From the NCBI RefSeq assembly GCF_026157065.1, contig NZ_JANLGQ010000002.1, positions 496,001 through 560,000 on the forward strand: 64,000 nt of DNA, in the 5' to 3' direction. Of the stretch, positions 1 through 7,192 are shown piece after piece. Below the pieces are notes generated by a model. The model worked only from the letters and a program-made list of their open reading frames with translations, ran no database searches and was not told the origin of the DNA. The position numbers and the translations under genes were made by a program. Every line of letters starts with the position of its first letter. The stretch's first letter is position 1. The DNA comes from Enterococcus sp. HY326. GTDB lineage: Bacteria > Bacillota > Bacilli > Lactobacillales > Enterococcaceae.

Positions 1-383
1 TTTTCTGCATTCACGCAAAGACTCACCTGTTCAATCATGGGAAAAGCTTGTGGGATTTCAGTAAGCAATTGCTGTAATAATTGTTGACTATAGCCTTTTT
101 TGCGAAATTCCGGCAGCAGATACATGCCGAAAATCACACCTTTATGAGCTAACTTTAAACCCTTTTCTTGATAACAACCCACTATGCCTACTAAATTTTG
201 ATTATTGAAAAAGCCCAGCACCATTTTCTGATTTTTGTCGGCGAGTCGCTTTTGGATTTGTTCTTCTGTATAGGCTTTTTCCTGCTGATAAGTTACCGCA
301 AAAGCCTCTGGAGTTTCCTGCAAAGCCTGTAGCCGGAATTGATGATAGGCTGCGGCATCTTTTTGTGTTAAGTTACGTATCAT
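1..383 (-). CDS. GNAT family N-acetyltransferase, C-terminus cut by window edge
   Basis: About 127 codons are visible from an ATG at 381-383, preceded by GGGGAG at good spacing. The protein begins MIRNLTQKDAAAYHQFR, which resembles the N-terminus of GNAT acetyltransferases. It contains a segment RKKGYSQQLLQQLL that fits the acetyl-CoA-binding motif A (R/Q-x-x-G-x-G/A) with Tyr-Ser after the first Gly. The acceptor substrate cannot be predicted. The start codon overlaps the end of the frameshifted deacylase gene upstream, so the two were probably translated as a coupled pair. The C-terminal part lies outside the window, so length and the last strand cannot be judged. Confidence 0.8.
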   Translation of the reverse strand, partial: MIRNLTQKDAAAYHQFRLQALQETPEAFAVTYQQEKAYTEEQIQKRLADKNQKMVLGFFNNQNLVGIVGCYQEKGLKLAHKGVIFGMYLLPEFRKKGYSQQLLQQLLTEIPQAFPMIEQVSLCVNAE

Positions 384-893
384 GTGTATCCTCCCCAGAA
401 AAATAAAATGGCTGGTAATTCAGTGCCGTTAAATAATTTAAAAAATCAGCATAGTCTAAAATCACTGTCGCATCATTTGATTTGGATGAAACCCGATTTT
501 TTGATTGTGGGGGATATCTTGATGAAGTAAAATTTTTATGGAACTGCTCCCCTCACCTCTTTTTTCAGGCAAAGCTAAGGGCCCCACCGCCCCCAGTTGA
601 AGGCCGAATTTCTCAGCTAAGTCCTCAGCTGACACAAAACTTAAGCGTTTTTCGCCTAAAAATAGTGCCAGCTTTTTTAAGTCCAACTGAATGGAATCTG
701 GCATCACCACAAGATAATAATTGGGATTGTTTTTGCCTTTTCCCTTCAGTAATAGATTTTTAACTGCGGATGCTGGAATCTCAAAATCGATATCAGCGAC
801 TGTATAAACAGCTTTGTGTTGAGTAACTTGATAGGCAATCTCTAATTTATTTAAGCGCTGATAGATATCAGCCGCTGGTAAAATCGTCATCAT
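373..893 (-). pseudogene. YbaK/ProX-type aminoacyl-tRNA deacylase domain protein, frameshifted near the 3' end
   Basis: The uninterrupted frame (462-893) gives 143 residues with the layout of the ProX/YbaK editing-domain family: N-terminal helix, a KNLLLKGKG segment (Lys typical of the substrate loop), a central VVMPDSIQLDLKKLA, then FHPN near the end. Right after FHPN the frame runs into MMRQ-stop. In another frame the sequence continues directly as NDATVILDYADFLNYL and so on to a TAA at 373-375, which is the family's usual C-terminus. One base appears to be missing at about 478-479. Repaired, the product is about 173 residues, normal for free-standing ProX proteins, which hydrolyse mischarged tRNA such as Ala-tRNA(Pro). 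The repaired end overlaps the following GNAT start. The lesion may be real or a sequence error. Confidence 0.75.
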
Positions 894-904
894 ATCCCCC
901 TCTT

Positions 905-1201
905 TTATAATTTGCTATGCCAATAAAGTAGCAGCAGAGAAAACAAACATCTCACTGCAAAGTGTCGCCAGTTTACTCTGCCATTTAGACTCAGTCCATT
1001 TAAAATTGCTGCACATAATAAAGCAATCAGCCCACCATAGAAAAAAATTAGGCTAATAGGCGCTAAGAACAAACAGCTGCCGCCAACTAAATTTATGAGC
1101 AGCAGTCTTAAAGAAAGCTGCTCTTTACTTTTCATAATACTACTGGCGACTAGCATCAAGCTACCATATAAATCAGTCACGATATAAAAAATTAGGGTCA
1201 T
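905..1201 (-). CDS. Small integral membrane protein of unknown function, divergent from a MerR regulator
   Basis: I choose the ATG at 1199-1201 (MTLIFYIVTDLYG), which has GGAGG about 8 bases upstream, over a longer in-frame start 12 codons earlier that lacks a good ribosome site. The 98-residue product has about three to four hydrophobic segments (near residues 3-18, 32-50, 52-72 and the C-terminus) and a short basic loop NGRVNWRHFAVR. I do not recognise a family. It is transcribed away from the MerR gene, and its promoter contains a perfect 18-bp palindrome. It is therefore the likely target of that regulator, perhaps an efflux or stress-membrane component; this is inference from context only. 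Confidence 0.7.
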   Translation of the reverse strand: MTLIFYIVTDLYGSLMLVASSIMKSKEQLSLRLLLINLVGGSCLFLAPISLIFFYGGLIALLCAAILNGLSLNGRVNWRHFAVRCLFSLLLLYWHSKL

Positions 1202-1227
1202 GCTTTTTTCCTCCTTTTGGTATACTA

Positions 1228-1258
1228 AGTAAAACACAGGGGGTTAACCCCCTGACAA
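1228..1258 (-). promoter_or_regulatory. Promoter with 19-bp spacer holding a perfect palindrome (probable MerR operator)
   Basis: On the minus strand, TTGTCA (1253-1258) and TTTACT (1228-1233) lie 19 bp apart. The spacer contains most of the perfect 18-bp palindrome CAGGGGGTTAACCCCCTG (1237-1254). MerR-family activators typically bind such dyads inside overlong 19-20 bp spacers. The site lies between the small membrane gene and the divergent MerR gene. Sequence elements are seen; the binding is inferred. Confidence 0.6.
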
Positions 1259-1271
1259 GGAGAAAACAAAA

Positions 1272-1631
1272 ATGAATATTTCCCAGTTTGTAAAGCAGCA
1301 AAATACAACGGTTGACACCATTAAACATTATCTCAAGCTAGAGCTTTTAACGCCGCAAAAAAAGCAGAGCTGGTATAATTTCACAGAGCAAGAAGCTGCT
1401 GATTTTCAAAACATTCAAGCCTTAAAGAAATTAGGATTTCCCCTCGCTTTAATCAAAAAGCTGAAGGAAAGCCATGAAAAATATTGCGGGACGCCCCAAC
1501 AGTGGCAGCAAAATCTAGTTATCATCGAAGAAGCTCTAGTGCAGGTTGCCATTGAAAAAGCAGACCTACAGATAAGAGAAGATAATTTATTGCAGACCAA
1601 GGCCCAACTCTTAGAAAAACTGGCGGAATAA
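1272..1631 (+). CDS. MerR family transcriptional regulator
   Basis: The 119-residue protein starts MNISQFVKQQNTTVDTIKHYLKLELL, a MerR winged-helix HTH with the characteristic T-x-x-x-I-x-x-Y-x-x-x-x-L-L pattern. It then has the second helical region (residues 37-65) and a C-terminal coiled-coil dimerisation helix rich in K, E and Q (about 75-119). There is no effector domain and no Cys cluster, only one Cys near residue 72, so a metal sensor of the classic MerR kind is unlikely. AAGGAG lies upstream of the ATG. The gene faces away from the small membrane gene at 905-1201 across a 70-bp region with a perfect 18-bp palindrome, the likely operator for both genes. Confidence 0.85.
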   Translation: MNISQFVKQQNTTVDTIKHYLKLELLTPQKKQSWYNFTEQEAADFQNIQALKKLGFPLALIKKLKESHEKYCGTPQQWQQNLVIIEEALVQVAIEKADLQIREDNLLQTKAQLLEKLAE

Positions 1632-1682
1632 ATTTATTTTGCCGGAAACAAATTTACATAATAAATATATTGGAACCCCCGC

Positions 1683-2198
1683 TCAAGCTTTTTTTACGCT
1701 GAATAAGAAATGTGGCATCTTTATCCCATAATAATCTTTTGAAAATCGTTCTTTTACTAGCATCCCATTACGAATAGCTACATTCATCGAAGCCAAATTC
1801 GTATCACGAACGATTGAAACAACTTCGTCGGTAAGATGCTCAAAGGCATATTCTTTGCAGGCCCGAGCGGCTTCAATAGCATAGCCATGTCCCCAGAATT
1901 TCTTTTGCAAATGATAGCCAATCTCCAAATAGTTTTTATCGGCTACTTGTTGTGAGGTTAACCCACACTCACCGATAATTTCGCCGCTCGCTTTTAATTC
2001 CATCGCCCAGAGACCAAATTGATTCTCTTGATAAGAAGTCCGATTCCATTGCAGCCAATTTTTCACCTCGGCTTCAGAAAAGCCATGCTCATAAGCATAC
2101 ATCACCTCAGGATCGGCTAAAAAATTTCTTAGCTCAGACTCTTCACCTGGTTGCCACTCCCGCAAGCGTAGTCGTGGTGTTTCTAAAATGTAGCGCAC
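1683..2198 (-). CDS. GNAT family acetyltransferase of the RimJ/RimL type
   Basis: The 171-residue product begins RYILETPRLRLREWQ, the hallmark start of the RimJ/RimL/SpeG branch of GNAT enzymes, which acetylate protein N-termini or small amines with acetyl-CoA. The segment KKFWGHGYAIEAARACKEYAFEHL carries motif A (WGxGYAxEA), followed by VVSIVRDTNLASMNVAIRNGM, the N-x-x-S-x-x-x-x-x-k-x-G-M motif. The start is a GTG at 2196-2198 with AAGGG upstream; no ATG fits. It stands alone, tail to tail with the MerR gene. The real substrate is not predictable, since many such proteins in Gram-positive genomes are uncharacterised. Confidence 0.85.
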   Translation of the reverse strand: MRYILETPRLRLREWQPGEESELRNFLADPEVMYAYEHGFSEAEVKNWLQWNRTSYQENQFGLWAMELKASGEIIGECGLTSQQVADKNYLEIGYHLQKKFWGHGYAIEAARACKEYAFEHLTDEVVSIVRDTNLASMNVAIRNGMLVKERFSKDYYGIKMPHFLFSVKKA

Positions 2199-2333
2199 CC
2201 AATCACACCCTTTTTATATTTCTTTTAGTGTAGCACAAGAATTCCTTTAAACACTAGTGACCATTGATTTTTAAAGGCTAGCTTTACCACTAAGAATCGA
2301 CGGATTTAACTTCTTTAATCCCTTTAAAAGCGG

Positions 2334-2339
2334 TATAAT
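2334..2339 (+). promoter_or_regulatory. Putative -10 element upstream of the ABC exporter operon
   Basis: A perfect TATAAT lies about 75 bases before the ABC ATPase start codon. No convincing -35 element is found at 17 bp, where the sequence reads TTCTTT. The 5' leader is about 65 nt and AT-rich, without an obvious hairpin. Confidence 0.35.
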
Positions 2340-2413
2340 ATAGCCATACTTGAAAAAAACATGATTTTTTTTGAAAAAGTTGCAATAAATTTTGAAGGAC
2401 TGGTGGGAATAAG

Positions 2414-3181
2414 ATGATTGAATTAGTAAATGTTGCCAAGCATTACGGGGATAAAATTGCTTTAAAGGATTTAAATTTAAAAATTCGTGAAGGAGAAATT
2501 TTTGGTTTTCTCGGACATAACGGCGCTGGTAAATCAACAACGATAAAATGTCTAGTCAGCACGATTAATCCGACAAGCGGAGATATTTTCTTTGACAACC
2601 AAAAGTTAGGGGACAATCGTCTGGCGATTAAAAAGACGATTGGCTATGTTCCAGACACCCCGGATTTATTTTTGCAATTAACAGCCAATGAGTATTGGAA
2701 CTTAATTGCTGTGGCTTTTAGTCTATCTGAAGATACTAAAAATCAGCAAATTGCGAAATACACCAAGCTATTTGATTTTGAAAATAAGGGGAATGAATTA
2801 TTGGATAATTTTTCCCATGGGATGCGCCAAAAAGCTATTTTGATCGGTGCCCTACTCTCTGACCCAGATGTTTGGATTTTAGACGAACCGATGCAAGGAC
2901 TAGACCCGCAAGCGGCATTTGATTTAAAAGAATTGATGAAGGCCCATGCAGCCAAAGGAAAAACGGTTATTTTTTCGACCCACGTTTTAGATACCGCTCA
3001 ACAATTATGCGACGAATTGGCGATTTTGAAACAGGGGGAATTAATCTATAACGGTTCAGTAGATGAGCTCTTGGCCTCAGCCGGCGATGAATCTTTGGAA
3101 TCTGTTTACTTGAAAATGGCTGGGCGTCAATCCGAACAGCAAACCAGCGCTGTCATTAATTCAGAAAGCTCTGAGGCATAG
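2414..3181 (+). CDS. ABC transporter ATP-binding protein (EcsA/ABC-2 exporter type)
   Basis: The 255-residue nucleotide-binding subunit has Walker A GHNGAGKST (34-42), signature NFSHGMRQK (132-140, SHGMR in place of canonical LSGGQ), Walker B VWILDEP (153-159) and the switch His in STHVL. The short form and the SxGMxQK signature are typical of ATPases that pair with ABC-2-type exporters such as EcsAB. It energises export from the cytoplasmic face. The permease follows after 3 bp, so the two are co-transcribed. The cargo is unknown. A tail after the core (about residues 215-255), rich in Ser, Glu and Gln, is poorly conserved in such proteins. Confidence 0.9.
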   Translation: MIELVNVAKHYGDKIALKDLNLKIREGEIFGFLGHNGAGKSTTIKCLVSTINPTSGDIFFDNQKLGDNRLAIKKTIGYVPDTPDLFLQLTANEYWNLIAVAFSLSEDTKNQQIAKYTKLFDFENKGNELLDNFSHGMRQKAILIGALLSDPDVWILDEPMQGLDPQAAFDLKELMKAHAAKGKTVIFSTHVLDTAQQLCDELAILKQGELIYNGSVDELLASAGDESLESVYLKMAGRQSEQQTSAVINSESSEA

Positions 3182-3184
3182 CCC

Positions 3185-4783
3185 ATGAATAAAACTCAAG
3201 TATGGGAACTTTTTAAAATTAACCTGCTTTATGCTAACCCGCAGACAACCATGCAGCTTAGAAAGAAAAATCGTCAAGACAAGTCCTTGACCCGCAGCTT
3301 ATTGAGCCAGTATGTTTTAATTGCGGTGATGTTTGCCTTTATGTATGGCTTAATTATGATGTCGGTAGATTATCCAAATTATCCCGGCTTTTTCACGTTT
3401 TATTGTTTGATGTTTGGTTTGATGTCTTTTTCTCAATCGATTTCCATTTTGTTTAATGTCTTTTATGACAGCAAAGATTTAAAAGATTATCTGCCGCTAC
3501 CTTACACGCAAGCCTCTGTTTTTATGGGCAAATTTTTGACGGTTGCCTTGACCGTCGCCCCTTTCCAGTTGCCAGTTTTTGTGTTATTTGGTTTTACTGC
3601 ATTTCGTAGCAGTGCTGCACCAATCATTAATTTTGTTATTGCGATTGTATTGGGCTTGGCCTTCTTTTTCATTATTTTAGGCTTCAGTGCCCTTTTGGTT
3701 TCCGTATTAGTCCAATCAAAATGGTTTAATCGCCACAAAAGTGTTTTTACTACTTTGTTAATGGTGATTCCCACTATCGGGATGGTAGCCGGGATTTTAT
3801 ATGTCAATTCTCAGCAAACTTATGTCTATGAAGGCGTGCTGCCGGACCAGACACCCCTGCCGCCATTTTTACCCTTTCACATGGCCATCGTGCATCCCTT
3901 TAGTTTAGGAGGAATCCTATCAATTATCGGCATTGTAGGGGTGACCGGCTTGATTTTTGTTTTGGCGATTAAATTTGTCGTGCCAAGAATGTACAATTAT
4001 GCCAGCGGAGAATATACACCAGTCCTTTCTGAAAAGGCCAGCAAGAAAAAAATTGCCTATCGCAGTTTAAATCGACAGCTGATGACCTACAACTTGTCAC
4101 TGATTAAAAATCCAACGTTAATGCTGCAGGCTTTTAGTTCGATTGCGTTGATTCCTTTAATTATGCTGATCAACATGATGACTTCTGGCTTTAATTTAGT
4201 TGGGATAAGTGCTGATTTTTGGCCAATTGCCTTTGTAATTGGTGTCTTTTATTCCGCCTTTACAATTAATACGACCTCCATCGGCAGCATGATGATTTCT
4301 TTAGATGGCGATAATTTTGAATTTATTCGTTCGTTACCGATGAATTTTAGCGACTACCTGAAGGTGAAATTCCGTTTTGCGGTCATTGTACAAATGATTT
4401 TAACGGGACTTATGGTGTTGATTATCAGCTTGGTCATGCAGGCCAATCCACTCTTAATCATCGGCGTTCTATTAGGAGATTTTTTAGGCACTTATTTATT
4501 AAGCTGCTACTATTTCTATCGAGATTATCGCCTTTTGACAACCAATTGGACCAGTGTTTCTCAATTATTTAACCGGGGTGCTGGTACCTGGGGGATGGTT
4601 TTCATTTATTTTGGCGTGTTGATTATCGGCGGACTTGTGACAGCGGCTCTGGGCTTTTGGCTCGTGCTAACTGGTCAAACTCTCTTGATTACTTTGATTA
4701 CGCTGGTGATATTTGCCATCATCACTTTTGCCGTGAACCGCCACTATCAAAAAGTTTTTTGGTCTCAGGATTTATTGAATTAA
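3185..4783 (+). CDS. ABC transporter permease, multi-span exporter subunit
   Basis: The 532-residue protein has many strongly hydrophobic segments (about 10-12 by eye) in two blocks. The first lies around residues 37-210, then a cytoplasmic basic loop SEKASKKKIAYRSLNRQ near residue 285, then the second block at about 310-520. It resembles large ABC-2-like permeases of Gram-positive bacteria that work with one short ATPase. The ATPase gene ends 3 bp upstream and the SPFH-domain gene follows after 32 bp, suggesting one transcription unit. The exported substrate is not evident. Motifs in the membrane part are not diagnostic, so only the general role is assigned. Confidence 0.8.
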   Translation: MNKTQVWELFKINLLYANPQTTMQLRKKNRQDKSLTRSLLSQYVLIAVMFAFMYGLIMMSVDYPNYPGFFTFYCLMFGLMSFSQSISILFNVFYDSKDLKDYLPLPYTQASVFMGKFLTVALTVAPFQLPVFVLFGFTAFRSSAAPIINFVIAIVLGLAFFFIILGFSALLVSVLVQSKWFNRHKSVFTTLLMVIPTIGMVAGILYVNSQQTYVYEGVLPDQTPLPPFLPFHMAIVHPFSLGGILSIIGIVGVTGLIFVLAIKFVVPRMYNYASGEYTPVLSEKASKKKIAYRSLNRQLMTYNLSLIKNPTLMLQAFSSIALIPLIMLINMMTSGFNLVGISADFWPIAFVIGVFYSAFTINTTSIGSMMISLDGDNFEFIRSLPMNFSDYLKVKFRFAVIVQMILTGLMVLIISLVMQANPLLIIGVLLGDFLGTYLLSCYYFYRDYRLLTTNWTSVSQLFNRGAGTWGMVFIYFGVLIIGGLVTAALGFWLVLTGQTLLITLITLVIFAIITFAVNRHYQKVFWSQDLLN

Positions 4784-4815
4784 ATGAACTTTGATGTAAT
4801 AAATAAGGAGGAAAA

Positions 4816-5697
4816 ATGATGAAGGAAAAAAATACTTTTCACGTCAATGGCTACTTAGCTTTAATCGTTTTAATTTTAGCAATTTTGGGTGGTCTCTATT
4901 TATTTTTTATGGGTGTCTCTGGAGATGATATTCGTGTTTTGCCGATGCTTTTGGGAACAGTGATCATTATCTTAGCTTTTCTTTTTCTCAGTTCTTTTAC
5001 CATTGTCAGCCCGAATCAAGCCAAAGCAGTTTTATTTTTCGGTCAGTATTTAGGTACGATTAAAGATAACGGGTTGTTTGTTATCACGCCCTTTACGAAT
5101 AAAATCAACGTATCTTTAAAAGTCCGTAATTTTAACAGCTCGTTATTGAAGGTCAATGATTCAGAAGGAAATCCGATTGAAATTTCCGCTGTTGTTGTGT
5201 TTAAAGTAGTCGACACCGCCAAAGCTTTGTTTGATGTTGATTATTATCAAGATTTTGTCGAAATTCAAAGTGAGACAGCTATTCGCCACATTGCCACACA
5301 ATATCCTTACGACAGCTATGGTGACGGTGATATTACCTTGAGAGGCAATACAAATGAAGTATCTGCAGAATTGGCTAAGGAATTACAAGACCGTTTGGCA
5401 GTCGCCGGTGTTGAAGTGATTGAAACTCGTTTGAATCACTTGGCCTATGCAACCGAAATTGCCAGTGCTATGTTGCAGCGGCAACAGGCCAAAGCAATTT
5501 TATCTGCTCGCCAAACGATTGTCGAAGGGGCCGTTTCAATGACTCAAATGGCTTTAGAACAAATCGAAGACGGTCAGGAAATTAATTTTACTGATGACCG
5601 CAAAGTCCAATTGATTAATAATCTTTTGGTTTCCATTATTACCGACAAAGGTACCCAGCCTGTGATTAACACCGGCGATGTCGAAAAATCAAAATAA
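4816..5697 (+). CDS. SPFH/Band 7 (stomatin-like) membrane protein
   Basis: The 293-residue protein has two N-terminal membrane segments (about 12-34 and 42-62). The SPFH domain starts at TIVSPNQAKAVLFFGQYLGTI, continues with KVNDSEGNPIEISAVVVFKV, and includes the AEL-x-x-x-L-x-x-R and GVEVIETRLNHLAYA segments typical of Band 7 proteins. A helical C-terminus (AMLQRQQAKAILSARQTIVEGA) would oligomerise. Such proteins form membrane microdomains or scaffold transporters. Two ATG codons lie in tandem after AGGAGG; the second (4819) has the better spacing. The position 32 bp after an ABC exporter suggests a link with that complex, which is inference. A terminator follows. Confidence 0.85.
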   Translation: MMKEKNTFHVNGYLALIVLILAILGGLYLFFMGVSGDDIRVLPMLLGTVIIILAFLFLSSFTIVSPNQAKAVLFFGQYLGTIKDNGLFVITPFTNKINVSLKVRNFNSSLLKVNDSEGNPIEISAVVVFKVVDTAKALFDVDYYQDFVEIQSETAIRHIATQYPYDSYGDGDITLRGNTNEVSAELAKELQDRLAVAGVEVIETRLNHLAYATEIASAMLQRQQAKAILSARQTIVEGAVSMTQMALEQIEDGQEINFTDDRKVQLINNLLVSIITDKGTQPVINTGDVEKSK

Positions 5698-5710
5698 AGA
5701 TTTGTAAACT

Positions 5711-5759
5711 AAAACACTCTGTTAAGATTGCCGATGGGCTTTCTTTTCAGAGTGTTTTT
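5711..5759. terminator. Bidirectional intrinsic terminator
   Basis: AAAACACTCTG (5711-5721) pairs perfectly with CAGAGTGTTTT (5748-5758), with a T run on either strand. It separates the convergent SPFH gene (plus) and GNAT gene (minus). Confidence 0.85.
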
Positions 5760-5780
5760 CTTAATCAATTTGGCTATTGG

Positions 5781-6278
5781 TTAAAGTAGCTTTGCCATAT
5801 AATATTCATCCAGATAACGACCATTCATAAAAATACTGTCTTTTTTGATACCTTCAATGACAAATCCTTTACTTTGATATAGCCGGAGGCCCGCTTGATT
5901 TTCTGTCATAACAGTCAACTCTAAACGATGCAATGACTTTTGTTTCGCCCAAGTCTCCAGTTCTATAAAAAGTCGGCTGCCAATGCCCTGCCCACGAAAA
6001 GCTTGCCGAATACCGATAACGATATAAGCAGTGTGCTGGACTTTTTGCAAAGGTGTTACCTTCGCTGAGATATAACCAATCAGCTCCTCTGTATCGTGCC
6101 AAACACCCAACAAAAATCCATTCTCGTTAGTGGTTGTCAAAATATTTTCCAATGCCGACAGATTTTCCTGTCGTTCATCTGGCAGATACAGCATATAAGG
6201 GGTCTCTTGATCCAGCTGTTTAGACAGCTGGTAAAAAGCCGCAGTATCTTCTGCCTTAAGCAAACGATACTCAAGCAT
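5781..6278 (-). CDS. GNAT family N-acetyltransferase (RimI/PhnO-like)
   Basis: The chosen start is the ATG at 6276-6278 (MLEYRLLKAEDTAAFYQL), giving 165 residues. The longer open frame upstream lies inside the HAD gene and is not GNAT-like. Motif A is RQAFRGQGIGSRLFIELETWA (Q/R-x-x-G-x-G-x-G/A), followed by LHRLELTVMTENQAGLRLYQSKGF, the motif B region with the Tyr near the thiol leaving group and the N-x-x-A-x-x-L-Y-x-x-x-G-F signature. The start overlaps the HAD phosphatase stop by 8 bp, so the pair is translationally coupled. The acceptor is unknown. Confidence 0.85.
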   Translation of the reverse strand: MLEYRLLKAEDTAAFYQLSKQLDQETPYMLYLPDERQENLSALENILTTTNENGFLLGVWHDTEELIGYISAKVTPLQKVQHTAYIVIGIRQAFRGQGIGSRLFIELETWAKQKSLHRLELTVMTENQAGLRLYQSKGFVIEGIKKDSIFMNGRYLDEYYMAKLL

Positions 6279-7083
6279 AAGGATATTCCCACTTGTTATC
6301 GACAAAGTCTTGAATTGTTTGTAGCACGCCGTCTTCGTTATTGCTAGCCACGATTTTTTGGGCGATTTCTTTAATCGCTTCTTGCCCATTGGCCATCGCA
6401 AAACCGTGTTCAACAAATTTCAACATTTCCAAATCATTACCGGCATCACCGAAAGCTATCATTTCATTTGGTAAAATTTGATATTTTTCCCCTAATAATT
6501 TCAAACCATGGGCCTTGTTAACCCCCTGTAAAATAATATCGATATCACGGTGGCCACTATTCACAGGAATCATTTCACCGGCTAATTTCTCTTTTAAGAC
6601 CTTTGTTAACTCAGCAGCCTGCTCCGGATTTTTTACAATATTCGCAAATTTTAAAAACCGGTCGGCTGGCAATGGTAAAAACTGCGACACTTTTTCCATC
6701 CGGTGATAATATTCAGCAATGTAATCCACCAACTGTTGATTGTCAGTCGTATAATAGGCTTTTTTTCGACCACATAGTAAAATTTCCACTTGATAATCTG
6801 CCAAAACCGCTAAAGTTTTTTTAATCACTTCATGGGGAATATTGCCAACAAAAATTTCTTCTTCGCCGTCTAGCACTAAGCCACCGTTTTCAGCAACAAA
6901 GGGAATACTTTGCCAGTCGTCAAAAAAACTCCGCAGCTGGTAATACTGATTGCCGCTGGCGACAACAAATTTAACACCATCAAAGGCCATTTGTTGACGC
7001 AGCTCCTTAAACCAATCTCGGTTGTAAGTTTTATCTGAGTGTAAAAAAGTACCGTCCATGTCTACTGCAACTAATTTAATCAT
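6271..7083 (-). CDS. Cof-type HAD-superfamily sugar-phosphate phosphatase
   Basis: The start is the ATG at 7081-7083, after AAGGAG, giving 270 residues that begin MIKLVAVDMDGTFLHSD. Motif I is DMDGT with the nucleophilic Asp, motif II is VVASGN, and motif IV is AFGDAGNDLEML, which binds Mg2+. A large C2 cap domain (residues about 85-190) identifies the Cof/YidA class, which dephosphorylates sugar phosphates, flavin mononucleotide or related metabolites in the cytoplasm. It lies just downstream of the glycogen operon but behind a strong terminator, so it is probably a separate unit with the GNAT gene. A role in glycogen metabolism is possible but not shown. Confidence 0.88.
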   Translation of the reverse strand: MIKLVAVDMDGTFLHSDKTYNRDWFKELRQQMAFDGVKFVVASGNQYYQLRSFFDDWQSIPFVAENGGLVLDGEEEIFVGNIPHEVIKKTLAVLADYQVEILLCGRKKAYYTTDNQQLVDYIAEYYHRMEKVSQFLPLPADRFLKFANIVKNPEQAAELTKVLKEKLAGEMIPVNSGHRDIDIILQGVNKAHGLKLLGEKYQILPNEMIAFGDAGNDLEMLKFVEHGFAMANGQEAIKEIAQKIVASNNEDGVLQTIQDFVDNKWEYPYA

Positions 7084-7133
7084 CTGCTCGCTCCTTTGTC
7101 TTCTTTCTCCTTCAATGAAACCATATGTAAGCG

Positions 7134-7168
7134 CAAAAAACAACCTTCATATCCCCATATGAAGGTTG
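7134..7168 (-). terminator. Intrinsic terminator of the glycogen operon
   Basis: The perfect 12-bp stem CAACCTTCATAT / ATATGAAGGTTG (7141-7152 and 7157-7168) has a 4-base loop. On the minus strand it is followed by TTTTTTG. It lies 24 bp after the GH13 stop codon. Confidence 0.92.
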
Positions 7169-7192
7169 CATTCACAATTATCTAATGACCTT

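Noticed and set aside
2271-2540. An 89-codon minus-strand frame over the ABC ATPase start
   Set aside because: It is a shadow of the plus-strand gene and promoter and has no ribosome site.
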